Numbered from the stretch's first letter, positions 1-8,916 are shown. The stretch is 64,000 nucleotides of DNA from Enterobacter cloacae (GCF_013375935.1 NZ_CP056117.1:4464001-4528000); one strand, 5' to 3'. Translations and numbers: made by a program. Notes: generated by a model from the sequence alone, not told the origin.

Positions 1-698
1 GAAATTCGCTGCTGGCGGCGCTGTCCCACGATTTACGCACCCCGCTCACCGTGCTGTTTGGTCAGTCCGAAATTCTCACGCTGGATCTCGCGGCGGAAGG
101 GTCAAAGCATGCGATGCAGGCCAGTGAAATTCGCCAGCACGTGCTGAATACCACGCGTCTGGTGAATAACCTGCTGGACATGGCGCGCATTCAGTCCGGC
201 GGGTTTAACCTCAAAAAAGAGTGGCTCACGCTTGAGGAGGTCGTCGGAAGTGCGCTGAAGATGCTGGAGCCGGGGCTGGGCGGACGCCATATTGAACTGA
301 ACATGCCGGATCCCCTGACGTTAATTCACGTTGATGGCCCTCTGTTTGAGCGGGTGCTGATCAACCTGCTGGAAAATGCCGCGAAATATGCCGGAGCAAG
401 GGCGCAGATTGGCATTACCGCCGCGATGGACGCGCAGGCGCTGCGGCTTGAAGTCTGGGACACCGGGCCGGGCATTCCCGCTGGCCAGGAACACGCCATT
501 TTTGATAAATTCGCGCGCGGCAGTAAGGAGTCTGCTATTCCGGGCGTTGGGCTGGGGCTGGCGATCTGCCAGGCCATCGTCGACGTGCATGGCGGCACCA
601 TTTCGGCCGAGAACCGTCCGGAAGGTGGTGCCCGCTTTTGTGTTACACTTCCTCTTGAAACCCCACCAGAACTTGATGAATTGCCAGAGGATTTGTGA
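1..698 (+). CDS. kdpD: Sensor histidine kinase KdpD, C-terminal part (5' end outside window)
   Basis: Membrane sensor kinase that phosphorylates KdpE when potassium is limiting or osmolarity rises, switching on the Kdp potassium pump. Only about the last 231 codons are present, entering in frame at base 3. The fragment opens with the phospho-acceptor H-box (SHDLRTPLT), then shows the ATPase boxes: N-box (NLLENAAKYA), G1 (DTGPGIP), F-box (FDKFARG) and G2 (GVGLGLAIC). The N-terminal KdpD/USP domains and membrane segments must lie upstream. Its stop overlaps the kdpE GTG start by four bases, indicating translational coupling. Identity is supported by the kinase motifs, the KdpE partner and the kdpDE-speF order known from E. 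coli. Confidence 0.95.
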   Translation, partial: NSLLAALSHDLRTPLTVLFGQSEILTLDLAAEGSKHAMQASEIRQHVLNTTRLVNNLLDMARIQSGGFNLKKEWLTLEEVVGSALKMLEPGLGGRHIELNMPDPLTLIHVDGPLFERVLINLLENAAKYAGARAQIGITAAMDAQALRLEVWDTGPGIPAGQEHAIFDKFARGSKESAIPGVGLGLAICQAIVDVHGGTISAENRPEGGARFCVTLPLETPPELDELPEDL

Positions 699-1372
699 TT
701 AACGTTCTGATTGTTGAAGATGAGCTCGCTATCAGTCGATTTCTGCGCACCGCGCTGGAAGGCGACGGTTTGCGCGTTCACGAAGCCGGTACGCTTCAAC
801 GTGGGTTAATCGAAGCCGCGACCCGCAAGCCGGACCTGGTTATCCTGGACCTGGGGCTACCGGATGGCGACGGCATTGATTTTATTCGCGAGGTGCGTCA
901 GTGGAGCCAGATGCCGATTCTGGTGCTCTCTGCCCGCACCGAAGAGACGGATAAAATCGCCGCGCTGGATGCCGGCGCGGATGATTACCTGATTAAGCCG
1001 TTTGGCATTGGCGAGCTGCAGGCGCGGCTTCGCGTCGCATTGCGTCGCCACAGCGCCACCGCGCCTTCCGATCCGGTATATACCTTTGGCGATATCCGGG
1101 TCGATCTTGCCGCCCGCCGCATCCTGCGGGGAGACGAAGAGATACACCTTACGCCTATAGAGTTTCGTCTTCTGGCCGTGCTGCTCAATAACCATGGAAA
1201 AGTGTTGACCCAGCGACAGCTGTTAAGCCAGGTCTGGGGACCGAATGCTGTCGAACATAGTCACTATTTACGCATTTATATGGGGCACCTTCGCCAGAAG
1301 CTTGAAGCCGACCCCGCGCGCCCTCGTCATTTATTAACAGAAACCGGTATCGGCTATCGTTTTATGATCTGA
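695..1372 (+). CDS. kdpE: Response regulator KdpE
   Basis: Cytoplasmic OmpR/PhoB-type response regulator that binds the kdpFABC promoter after phosphorylation by KdpD. The 225-residue protein has a receiver domain (about 1-120) with acidic pocket E8/D9, phospho-acceptor D52 in VILDLGLPDGDG and K in LIKPF, followed by a winged-helix DNA-binding domain (about 125-225) ending GIGYRFMI. Length equals that of E. coli KdpE. The start is GTG inside the GTGA overlap with the kdpD stop, and no better start is available. It is the last gene of the kdp operon here; an 8-bp hairpin containing its stop codon probably ends the transcript. Confidence 0.96.
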   Translation: MINVLIVEDELAISRFLRTALEGDGLRVHEAGTLQRGLIEAATRKPDLVILDLGLPDGDGIDFIREVRQWSQMPILVLSARTEETDKIAALDAGADDYLIKPFGIGELQARLRVALRRHSATAPSDPVYTFGDIRVDLAARRILRGDEEIHLTPIEFRLLAVLLNNHGKVLTQRQLLSQVWGPNAVEHSHYLRIYMGHLRQKLEADPARPRHLLTETGIGYRFMI

Positions 1373-1394
1373 ATAAGTATTCAGATTTATTTTC
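1367..1394 (+). terminator. Probable intrinsic terminator after kdpE
   Basis: Perfect 8-bp stem ATCTGAAT/ATTCAGAT (1367-1374 and 1379-1386) with an AAGT loop, followed by TTTATTTT. The kdpE stop codon lies inside the left arm. The stem is AT-rich, so termination may be weak. Confidence 0.6.
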
Positions 1395-1650
1395 AATAAT
1401 CCCTCCACGTCATCTTAATAAGCCATAAAAATAGCGACAAGTTTATTTTTATGGCTACGCACGGCTATTAAAAACACAAAGAAAACACTCAATTAACATG
1501 AAATCAACAAAACAGCATTTTGATCTGCATTATTCATCAAAAACGACTAATTATTTCTGTAATGATCGGTTAAGGGTGATCTAATTCACAGTTAATCGCT
1601 TTTTACCGGATAAAATGACCATGCTTTCAATTACTGAAAGGAAACTGAAC

Positions 1651-1755
1651 ATGGAAAACAATAACCGTTTAATGCCCCATATAAGGCGGACAACGCATAT
1701 CATGATGTTTGCCCACCGAAACTGTTTTGACTTTCACCTCTTTAACGCCCGGTAG
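1651..1755 (+). CDS. speFL: SpeFL ornithine-sensing leader (arrest) peptide
   Basis: A 34-residue ORF beginning MENNNRLMPHIRR and ending FDFHLFNAR. It matches the E. coli/Salmonella leader peptide SpeFL (also called Orn34) over its whole length with only a few substitutions. Established role: the nascent peptide in the ribosome tunnel binds ornithine and stalls translation, which prevents Rho-dependent termination in the leader and allows speF-potE expression. The gene has a good ribosome site (GAAAGGAAAC just upstream) and lies 253 bases before speF, the expected arrangement. The charged HIRRTTHI middle and the FxFHxFNAR end are retained. Identity is from recalled sequence; ornithine response is inferred. 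Confidence 0.93.
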   Translation: MENNNRLMPHIRRTTHIMMFAHRNCFDFHLFNAR

Positions 1756-1890
1756 TCCTTCGACTTCTGGCGCATCTGCTTACAGGTCATCCTGAAACAC
1801 GCTATTTTACAGGCTGTTGCCTGTGAACACCTGCGCTCATTTCTTGTAATTCAGATTCTCCGCATCCGGGCGGACTGAATTTCACTCAGC

Positions 1891-1940
1891 AAAAAGCAAA
1901 TAACTGATTTCCGTATCAGCGGTCACGCTTTGCTTTTTTT
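1891..1940 (+). promoter_or_regulatory. Leader hairpin between speFL and speF
   Basis: Arms AAAAAGCAAA (1891-1900) and TTTGCTTTTT (1929-1938) are perfectly complementary and enclose a second small stem CTGAT/ATCAG (1904-1908 and 1915-1919). The outer right arm ends in a T run, so the structure could act as an attenuator or terminator in the speF leader, on top of the Rho-dependent control known for this locus. Function is inferred. Confidence 0.5.
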
Positions 1941-2008
1941 CCGGAAACAATCGATTTCTTTCTCATAAGAAGTCGAGGGATCAATATTGCCTGAATAAAG
2001 AGAGAAAG

Positions 2009-4207
2009 ATGAAAAAATTAAAAATTGCCGTCAGCCGTGCCTGTCCTGAATGTTTTACTACCCAGCGCGAAATGGTGGACGTTAACGCTTCGGATTATAT
2101 TGACGTGGCGGCCGTGGTTCTGGCCGTCAGCGATATTTTCACTGGCGCAATTGAAGAGATAGAGGCCACGGGATTTGGCATCCCGGTGTTTATTGCCACG
2201 CATAAGGAAGAAATGGTTCCGGCTGAATTTTTGTCGCGTATTCACGGCGTTTTTGAGTACGCCGACAGCTGCAGTGCGTTCTACGGACGCCAGCTGGAAG
2301 CGGCCGCGCAGAAATACGAAACCCAGCTTCGTCCCCCGTTCTTCCGCGCGCTGGTCGATTACGTCCAGCAGGGCAACAGCGCGTTTGACTGTCCCGGGCA
2401 TCAGGGAGGCCAGTTCTTCCGCCGCCATCCTGCCGGCAATCAGTTTGTTGATTTCTTTGGCGAAACGCTTTTTCGCTCCGATCTGTGCAACGCCGACGTG
2501 GCAATGGGCGACCTGCTGATCCACGAAGGCGCGCCGTGCATCGCCCAGCAGCATGCGGCAAAAGTCTTTAACGCTGACAAAACCTACTTCGTCCTGAACG
2601 GCACCTCCTCCTCCAATAAGGTGGTGCTGAACGCCCTGCTTACCCCTGGCGATCTGGTGCTGTTCGATCGTAATAACCACAAGTCTAACCACCACGGCGC
2701 GCTGTTGCAGGCGGGTGCAACGCCGGTGTACCTGGAAACGGCGCGCAACCCGTACGGCTTTATCGGCGGCATTGACGCACGCTGCTTTGAGGAGAGCTAC
2801 CTGCGTGAGCTGGTGTCGGAGGTTGCGCCGGGCCGCGCGCGCGACGCACGTCCGTTCCGTCTGGCGGTGATCCAGCTGGGCACCTACGACGGCACCATTT
2901 ATAACGCCCGTCAGGTGGTGGATAACATTGGCCACCTGTGTGACTACATTCTGTTTGACTCTGCGTGGGTCGGCTACGAGCAGTTTATCCCGATGATGGC
3001 CGACTGCTCGCCGCTGCTGCTGGAGCTGAACGAGAACGATCCGGGGATCCTGGTTACCCAGTCCGTGCATAAGCAGCAGGCGGGATTCTCGCAAACCTCG
3101 CAGATCCACAAGAAGGACAGCCACATCAAAGGCCAGCCGCGCTATGTCCCGCACAAGCGCCTCAACAACGCCTTTATGATGCACGCCTCCACCAGCCCGT
3201 TCTACCCGCTGTTTGCCGCGCTGGACATCAACGCCCGCATGCATGAGGGGCAAAGCGGCCGTAATATGTGGATGGACTGCGTGGTGACGGGCATTGAGGC
3301 ACGCAAGCTGATCCTGGAAAATTGCCAGTTTATTCGTCCTTTCGTCCCTGAAACGGTTGACGGCAAGGCGTGGGAAAGCTGGGACACGGCGGAGATCGCG
3401 ACGGATTTACGCTTCTTCCACTTCGTGCCGGGTGAGCGCTGGCACGCTTTTGAAGGCTACGCCGAGCACCAGTATTTTATCGATCCGTGCAAGCTGCTGC
3501 TGACCACGCCGGGAATAAACGCCCGCACCGGCGAGTATGACGATTTCGGCGTGCCCGCCACTATCCTTGCCAACTTCCTGCGTGAAAACGGCATCGTGCC
3601 GGAAAAATGCGACCTCAACTCCATTCTTTTCCTGCTCACCCCGGCGGAGGACATGGGCAAACTGCAGCAGCTGGTCGCCCAGTTGGTGCGCTTCGAAAAG
3701 CTGCTCCAGAGCGATGCGCCGCTGAAAGCGGTTCTCCCCTCTCTTTATAAGCAGCATCCGGAACGTTACGCGAATTACACCCTGCGCCAGATTTGCCAGG
3801 AGATGCACGACCTCTATGCCCGCCATAACGTCAAGCAGCTGCAAAAAGAGATGTTCCGCAAGTCCCACTTCCCGCGCGTGATGATGAACCCGCAGGAGGC
3901 GAACTACGCCTACCTGCGCGGGGAAGTCGAGCTGGTTTCCCTGCGCGATGCAGAAGGCCGTATCGCCGCGGAGGGGGCGCTCCCTTACCCACCGGGGGTG
4001 CTGTGCGTGGTCCCGGGGGAAGTCTGGGGCGGTTCCGTGCTGCGCTACTTTGCCGCGCTGGAGGACGGGATCAATCTGCTGCCGGGCTTTGCGCCGGAGC
4101 TACAGGGCGTGTACGTCGAGGAGCGTGACGGTCGTAAACAGGTGCGCTGCTACGTCATTAAACAACCTGCCGCTCAGCCCGCGCTGCTGAAAGGAGAAAA
4201 AGTATGA
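2009..4207 (+). CDS. speF: Inducible ornithine decarboxylase SpeF
   Basis: PLP-dependent enzyme converting ornithine to putrescine plus CO2, consuming a proton during acid stress. The 732-residue length is that of the E. coli enzyme. It has the fold-I decarboxylase layout: an N-terminal wing domain (about 1-110), the large PLP domain, and a C-terminal domain. The PLP-lysine motif SVHKQQAGFSQ places the Schiff-base lysine at K355; NGTSSSNK (197-204) and DSAW (317-320) fit phosphate and cofactor binding. The ATG at 2009 follows AGAGAGAAAG. Its stop overlaps the potE start in ATGA, so the decarboxylase and antiporter are co-translated. Expression is expected to be governed by the SpeFL leader upstream. 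Confidence 0.98.
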   Translation: MKKLKIAVSRACPECFTTQREMVDVNASDYIDVAAVVLAVSDIFTGAIEEIEATGFGIPVFIATHKEEMVPAEFLSRIHGVFEYADSCSAFYGRQLEAAAQKYETQLRPPFFRALVDYVQQGNSAFDCPGHQGGQFFRRHPAGNQFVDFFGETLFRSDLCNADVAMGDLLIHEGAPCIAQQHAAKVFNADKTYFVLNGTSSSNKVVLNALLTPGDLVLFDRNNHKSNHHGALLQAGATPVYLETARNPYGFIGGIDARCFEESYLRELVSEVAPGRARDARPFRLAVIQLGTYDGTIYNARQVVDNIGHLCDYILFDSAWVGYEQFIPMMADCSPLLLELNENDPGILVTQSVHKQQAGFSQTSQIHKKDSHIKGQPRYVPHKRLNNAFMMHASTSPFYPLFAALDINARMHEGQSGRNMWMDCVVTGIEARKLILENCQFIRPFVPETVDGKAWESWDTAEIATDLRFFHFVPGERWHAFEGYAEHQYFIDPCKLLLTTPGINARTGEYDDFGVPATILANFLRENGIVPEKCDLNSILFLLTPAEDMGKLQQLVAQLVRFEKLLQSDAPLKAVLPSLYKQHPERYANYTLRQICQEMHDLYARHNVKQLQKEMFRKSHFPRVMMNPQEANYAYLRGEVELVSLRDAEGRIAAEGALPYPPGVLCVVPGEVWGGSVLRYFAALEDGINLLPGFAPELQGVYVEERDGRKQVRCYVIKQPAAQPALLKGEKV

Positions 4208-5517
4208 GTAAGGCCAACAAGATGGGCGTGGTGCAGCTGACAATTCTCACCATGGTGAACATGATGGGGTCCGGGATCATCATGCTGCCCACCAAGCTCG
4301 CCGAAGTGGGGACGATTTCGATTATCTCCTGGCTGGTCACCGCCGTGGGATCGATGGCGCTGGCGTGGGCGTTTGCCAAGTGTGGAATGTTCAGCCGCAA
4401 GTCAGGCGGCATGGGCGGCTACGCCGAATATGCGTTCGGCAAGTCCGGTAACTTTATGGCCAACTACACCTACGGCGTATCGCTGCTGATCGCTAACGTG
4501 GCGATTGCTATTTCCGCCGTCGGCTACGGCACGGAGCTGTTTGGCGCGACGCTCAGTCCGGTACAGATTGGTTTAGCCACCATCGGCGTGCTGTGGATCT
4601 GCACCGTCGCCAACTTCGGCGGCGCGCGCATCACCGGACAGCTCAGCAGCATCACCGTCTGGGGCGTGATCATCCCTGTGGTCGGCCTGTGCGTTATCGG
4701 CTGGTTCTGGTTCAGCCCGACGCTGTACGCGAACTCCTGGAACCCGCACCACGTGCCGTTCTTTTCCGCAGTCGGATCTTCTATCGCCATGACGCTGTGG
4801 GCCTTCCTCGGCCTGGAGTCGGCCTGCGCAAACGCTGAAGTGGTGGAAAATCCGGAGAAAAATGTCCCCATCGCGGTGCTCGGCGGAACGCTGGGCGCGG
4901 CGGTGATCTACATCATCTCCACTAACGTGATTGCGGGGATTGTGCCAAACGCGGATCTGGCAAACTCCACGGCACCGTTCGGGCTGGCCTTCGCGAAGAT
5001 GTTCAACCCGGAGGTAGGGAAAGTCATCATGGGGCTGATGGTGATGTCCTGCTGCGGCTCGCTCCTCGGCTGGCAGTTCACCATCGCACAGGTGTTTAAA
5101 TCTTCGGCTGACGAAGGCTACTTCCCGAAAATCTTCTCCCGGGTGACAAAAGCCGATGCGCCGGTGCAGGGCATGCTGGCCATTGCGATCGTCCAGAGCG
5201 GCCTGTCGTTAATGACAATCAGCCCGTCGCTGAACAGCCAGTTCAACGTGCTGGTCAACCTGGCGGTAGTAACGAACATCATTCCTTACATTCTGTCGAT
5301 GGCGGCGCTGGTGATTATTCAGAAGGTGGCGAAAGTGGATCCGCGAAAGGCCCGGGCGGCAAATATTGTGGCGCTGACGGGGGCGATTTACAGCTTCTAC
5401 GCGCTCTACTCTTCCGGTCAGGAAGCGATGCTGTACGGCGCGATGGTGACATTTATGGGCTGGACGCTGTACGGCCTGGTGTCGCCGAGATTTGAACTCA
5501 AGAATAAGCACGGCTAG
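4204..5517 (+). CDS. potE: Putrescine-ornithine antiporter PotE
   Basis: Inner-membrane APC-family transporter of 437 residues with about 12 hydrophobic helices. It exchanges external ornithine for internal putrescine made by SpeF and also takes up putrescine with protons. The N-terminal MGSGIIMLP motif in helix 1 is the conserved APC substrate/backbone-break region, and the ALESACANAE-like stretch around 205-215 follows helix 6. It overlaps speF by four bases and has GGAG just upstream. A strong hairpin (5526-5553) follows its TAG stop at once, as part of a composite repeat. Family and partner gene leave little doubt. Confidence 0.97.
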   Translation: MSKANKMGVVQLTILTMVNMMGSGIIMLPTKLAEVGTISIISWLVTAVGSMALAWAFAKCGMFSRKSGGMGGYAEYAFGKSGNFMANYTYGVSLLIANVAIAISAVGYGTELFGATLSPVQIGLATIGVLWICTVANFGGARITGQLSSITVWGVIIPVVGLCVIGWFWFSPTLYANSWNPHHVPFFSAVGSSIAMTLWAFLGLESACANAEVVENPEKNVPIAVLGGTLGAAVIYIISTNVIAGIVPNADLANSTAPFGLAFAKMFNPEVGKVIMGLMVMSCCGSLLGWQFTIAQVFKSSADEGYFPKIFSRVTKADAPVQGMLAIAIVQSGLSLMTISPSLNSQFNVLVNLAVVTNIIPYILSMAALVIIQKVAKVDPRKARAANIVALTGAIYSFYALYSSGQEAMLYGAMVTFMGWTLYGLVSPRFELKNKHG

Positions 5518-5608
5518 GTAAAAGCAAAACGGCAACCCTGAGGTTGCCGTTTTCCATGTTTTCACCCTCTCCCTGTGGGAGAGGGCCGGGGTGAGGGCAC
5601 CAGCCCGC
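5516..5608 (-). repeat. Composite terminator plus palindrome element, copy A
   Basis: A 93-bp element made of the hairpin 5526-5553, a short spacer and a REP-like palindrome (5563-5598). Read on the minus strand it runs GCGGGCTGG, GCCCTCACCCC, then GGCCCTCTCCCACAGGG, then the hairpin, and ends TTGCTTTTACCT. The same composite occurs twice more at 35611-35700 and 35704-35793; the first 35 bases from GCCCTC are identical between this copy and the 35704 copy. It sits exactly at the potE stop codon, between convergent potE and pgm. Confidence 0.8.
5526..5553. terminator. Bidirectional intrinsic terminator between potE and pgm
   Basis: Perfect 12-bp stem AAAACGGCAACC/GGTTGCCGTTTT with a CTGA loop. 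A-rich and T-rich arm ends on both sides allow termination of potE (plus) and pgm (minus). It forms the hairpin part of composite repeat copy A. Confidence 0.9.
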
Positions 5609-5620
5609 ACCAAACACCAC

Positions 5621-7261
5621 TTACGCGTTTTTCAGCACTTCACTGACAATCTCAACCGCTTCTTTCTCAATCTGCTGGCGGTGCTCAGCGCCGAGGAAGC
5701 TTTCGCAGTAGATTTTGTACGCATCTTCCGTACCGGATGGACGCGCCGCGAACCAGCCGTTTTCAGTCATCACCTTCAGGCCGCCGATGGACGCGCCGTT
5801 GCCCGGTGCCGCCGTCAGACGCGCGGTGATCGGGTCACCCGCCAGCGTGCTTGCGCTGACCATCTCCGGAGAGAGTTTGGACAGGGCCGCCTTCTGGGCA
5901 GAGGTCGCGCCAGCCTGAATACGGTTGTAGCTTGGCGCACCAAAACGTTCCGCCAGCTCGTTGTAATGCTCCTGCGGGTTCTTGCCGGTGACAGCGGTGA
6001 TTTCCGCGGCCAGCAGGCACATGATGATGCCGTCTTTATCGGTTGACCATGGGGTGCCGTCGAAGCGAAGGAAGGATGCTCCCGCGCTCTCTTCACCGCC
6101 AAAGCCGAAGCTGCCGTCGTGCAGACCGTCAACAAACCACTTAAAGCCCACCGGCACTTCCACCAGCTTGCGGCCCAGCGCGTCGACCACGCGGTCGATC
6201 ATCGCGGAGGAAACCAGCGTTTTACCGACGGCGACCTCTTTGCCCCACTGCGGACGATGCTGGAACAGGTAGTTGATTGCCACAGCCAGGTAGTGGTTAG
6301 GGTTCATCAGACCCGCAGGGGTGACGATACCGTGGCGGTCGTAATCCGGATCGTTAGCAAACGCCAGGTCGAATTTGTCGCGCAGCGCCAGCAGGCCAGC
6401 CATTGCGCATTCAGAGGAGCAGTCCATACGGATCGCGCCGTCTTTATCCAGATGCATAAAGCGGAAGGTCTGGTCGACGTGATCGTTCACGATGGTGAGA
6501 TCCAGCTTGTAATGCTCGGCAATACGCTTCCAGTATTCAATACCGGAGCCGCCCAGCGGATCCACGCCCAGCTTCAGGCCGGCTTTCTGGATGGCGGCCA
6601 TATCAACGATATCCGCCAGCCCTTCCACAAACGGCTGCACCAGATCCTGCTCTTTCACATGACCGGAGGCCATGGCTTCATCCAGGGAGATACGCTTCAC
6701 GCCGTCCAGGCCATTAGCCAGCAGCGCGTTCGCGCGATCTTCCACCACTTTCGTGACGTTGGTGTCTGCCGGGCCACCGTTCGGCGGGTTGTATTTGATA
6801 CCGCCATCTTCCGGCGGGTTGTGGGACGGGGTGATGACGATACCGTCAGCCAGCGCGCCGCCTTTTTTGTTGTGTACCAGAATGGCGTTAGAAACCGCAG
6901 GCGTTGGCGTAAAGCCGTTGTTCTCCTGAACAATCACGTCCACGCCGTTCGCCGCCAGCACTTCCAGCACCGAGATAAAAGCGGGTTCAGACAGGGCGTG
7001 GGTATCTTTCCCAACGTAGCACGGACCGGTGACGCCATTTTTGGCGCGCTCTTCCGCGATGGCCTGAGCAATGGCCAGAATGTGCGGTTCGTTAAAGCTG
7101 TGGCGCGCCGCGCTGCCGCGGTGGCCAGATGTACCAAACTTCACTGCGTGTTCTGCGTTGCCCAGAACCGGTTTCAGCACGTAGTACTGCGCGGTCAGCT
7201 GAGCGACGTTAATCAAATCGCGTTGTTGTGCAGGTTGGCCTGCACGGCTGTGATTTGCCAT
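5621..7261 (-). CDS. pgm: Phosphoglucomutase Pgm
   Basis: Cytoplasmic enzyme interconverting glucose-1-phosphate and glucose-6-phosphate, feeding UDP-glucose, trehalose and glycogen metabolism. The 546-residue protein has the active-site phosphoserine loop TPSHNPP (S146), a metal-binding DPDYDRHG motif, the sugar-binding GEESAGASF loop and the phosphate-binding [10 protein letters not shown] near the C terminus. I chose the ATG at 7261 ([10 protein letters not shown]) over one seven codons upstream because it matches the E. coli start and has AAGGA seven bases ahead. It lies 24 bases downstream of seqA, in the conserved seqA-pgm operon. Confidence 0.97.
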   Translation of the reverse strand: MANHSRAGQPAQQRDLINVAQLTAQYYVLKPVLGNAEHAVKFGTSGHRGSAARHSFNEPHILAIAQAIAEERAKNGVTGPCYVGKDTHALSEPAFISVLEVLAANGVDVIVQENNGFTPTPAVSNAILVHNKKGGALADGIVITPSHNPPEDGGIKYNPPNGGPADTNVTKVVEDRANALLANGLDGVKRISLDEAMASGHVKEQDLVQPFVEGLADIVDMAAIQKAGLKLGVDPLGGSGIEYWKRIAEHYKLDLTIVNDHVDQTFRFMHLDKDGAIRMDCSSECAMAGLLALRDKFDLAFANDPDYDRHGIVTPAGLMNPNHYLAVAINYLFQHRPQWGKEVAVGKTLVSSAMIDRVVDALGRKLVEVPVGFKWFVDGLHDGSFGFGGEESAGASFLRFDGTPWSTDKDGIIMCLLAAEITAVTGKNPQEHYNELAERFGAPSYNRIQAGATSAQKAALSKLSPEMVSASTLAGDPITARLTAAPGNGASIGGLKVMTENGWFAARPSGTEDAYKIYCESFLGAEHRQQIEKEAVEIVSEVLKNA

Positions 7262-7285
7262 TGCCTGGTCCTTCTGATGCAAGGG

Positions 7286-7831
7286 TTAAATTGTACCGCA
7301 AACCTTTTCGATCAACTCCGCCGGGAACTGCATGGACTGCATGATATGTTCGATCATGCTGCACTTGCGGCCCGTATTGGTATTGGTGATCACCCAGTAT
7401 GGTGTACCGGGAACGTGTTTGGGTTTGGTTTGATTGCCATTTTGCAGCAGCGTCTGCTCGTCGCCGGCGAAGTAAACGCGAGTACGACCGTGGAGCGACT
7501 CTGTCGCCTCAGCAAACGCTTTGTTATCCAGTGAGTAAAGTGTAGACAGCACCAGCATAAAGCGGTTAACCGCCTTTTTCTGCTCTGCATATTCATCAGA
7601 CAGCAGCAGCTCGCGCATGGCGCGCACTTTGTCTTTAGCCGGCATGACGGCAGGTTCTACTTGTGCGACAACGCTCGGCTGAGACACGACATCTTTAGAG
7701 ACAGAAGCGGGCTGTGAGGCGGCGGAAATTTTAAGCATGCGCCGTAAAATGTCGGACGCGCTCTCCCCAATATGCCGCGTCTGGCTGGCAATATACTGAT
7801 AGAGTTCGTCATCAACTTCGATTGTTTTCAT
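7286..7831 (-). CDS. seqA: Replication negative modulator SeqA
   Basis: Binds hemimethylated GATC sites at oriC and behind forks, blocking re-initiation and organising new DNA. The 181-residue protein starts MKTIEVDDELYQYIA; the N-terminal ribbon-helix-helix oligomerisation domain (1-33) is joined by a variable linker (about 40-65) to the DNA-binding domain. That domain retains the TESLHGRTRVYFA and NGNQTKPKHVPGTPYWV motifs that contact the methylated adenine. An ORF extends 26 codons upstream, but ATG 7831 matches E. coli in length and sequence. It is divergent from ybfF and cotranscribed with pgm. The linker differs from E. coli, as usual between genera. Confidence 0.97.
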   Translation of the reverse strand: MKTIEVDDELYQYIASQTRHIGESASDILRRMLKISAASQPASVSKDVVSQPSVVAQVEPAVMPAKDKVRAMRELLLSDEYAEQKKAVNRFMLVLSTLYSLDNKAFAEATESLHGRTRVYFAGDEQTLLQNGNQTKPKHVPGTPYWVITNTNTGRKCSMIEHIMQSMQFPAELIEKVCGTI

Positions 7832-8014
7832 CTTAATCCAGTGCGATATCTTATCTGAATACAAGTCATTGAGATTATAAGGTCTAATCCCAACAGCGGA
7901 TAGCGTCAAACCAGGTTGGCGGCAAAAGTCGGATTAAACTGGATCCTTGCCCCCGGGCGGCAGAATGGTCAACATGATACCCTAACCTGACAAACCTAAA
8001 AAAAGAACTTTGCC

Positions 8015-8788
8015 ATGAAATTGAATACCCGAGCGCAAACTGCACAATCGCCGAACAATAATTCTCCCATCGTACTGGTTCACGGCCTGTTTGGCAGCCT
8101 GGATAACCTGGGCGTGCTGGCGCGCGATTTGGTTACCGATCATGAAATTCTTCAGGTTGATATGCGAAACCACGGTCTTTCCGGGCGTTCAGAGGAGATG
8201 ACCTACGCGGCCATGGCGCAGGATCTGCTGGACACGCTGGATGCGCACGATATCCAGACCGCGACGCTCATCGGGCACTCAATGGGCGGCAAGGCGGTGA
8301 TGGCGCTCACCGCGCTCGCGCCCGAGCGCATTTCCGGGCTGGTGGTCATTGACGTTGCGCCCGTCAATTACGACGTTCGTCGCCACGATGAAATTTTTGC
8401 TGCGATCGGCGCCGTGACGGCGTCAGGCGCTTCCACCCGCCAGCAGGCGGCTGCCGTTATGCGCGACCATCTTGATGAAGAGGGCGTGGTGCAGTTCCTG
8501 TTGAAATCGTTTGTGGACGGACAATGGCGCTTTAACGTGCCGGTGCTGTGGGACCAATATTCGCACATCGTGGGCTGGGAGAATGTACCCGCCTGGCCGC
8601 ACCCTACCCTCTTTATCCGTGGCGGTAACTCCCCCTACGTCACTGACGCGTACCGCGACACGCTGCTGGCGCAGTTCCCGCAGGCTCGCGCCCACGTGAT
8701 TGCCGGTGCCGGGCACTGGGTGCACGCGGAAAAACCGGATGCCGTACTGCGCGCCATTCGTCGCTATCTCACTGATACTGCGAATTGA
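8015..8788 (+). CDS. ybfF: Alpha/beta-hydrolase esterase YbfF
   Basis: Predicted cytoplasmic acyl esterase; the E. coli protein hydrolyses short acyl esters and acyl-CoA-type substrates in vitro, with no settled physiological role. The 257-residue protein has the nucleophile elbow GHSMGG (S89), the oxyanion motif HGLFGS near residue 23 and a C-terminal catalytic histidine H234 in GHWVHAEKP. DMRNHGLS follows strand 4 as in the family. It is divergent from seqA across 183 bases and is followed 128 bases later by ybfE. No signal peptide is seen. Confidence 0.93.
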   Translation: MKLNTRAQTAQSPNNNSPIVLVHGLFGSLDNLGVLARDLVTDHEILQVDMRNHGLSGRSEEMTYAAMAQDLLDTLDAHDIQTATLIGHSMGGKAVMALTALAPERISGLVVIDVAPVNYDVRRHDEIFAAIGAVTASGASTRQQAAAVMRDHLDEEGVVQFLLKSFVDGQWRFNVPVLWDQYSHIVGWENVPAWPHPTLFIRGGNSPYVTDAYRDTLLAQFPQARAHVIAGAGHWVHAEKPDAVLRAIRRYLTDTAN

Positions 8789-8802
8789 TTAAAAAGCCAG
8801 CG
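8783..8802 (+). promoter_or_regulatory. Possible degenerate LexA site upstream of ybfE
   Basis: The stretch from AATTGATTAAAAA to GCCAG overlaps the ybfF stop and aligns with the reported LexA box of E. coli ybfE as I recall it. The left CTG half-site is TTG here, so binding may be weak or lost. Confidence 0.3.
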
Positions 8803-8916
8803 ACCGGAAGACGACGGGCTTCCAGTCGTTGGCGTGTGGATTTGGGTGATGTATGATGGCGCGCTTATCGCCCGGGCATTAGCAGGGCGGCGTGTTTCCC
8901 CCGAAGTCTCAGAATC

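Noticed and set aside
2018..3253. Long open frame (411 codons) antisense to speF
   Set aside because: Mirror of a high-GC coding sequence; the translation is Arg/His/Val-rich with no family features, and speF on the other strand is certain.
6119..7534. 471-codon plus-strand frame opposite pgm and seqA
   Set aside because: It spans two well-identified minus-strand genes and has the typical shadow composition; no ribosome site or homology recognised.
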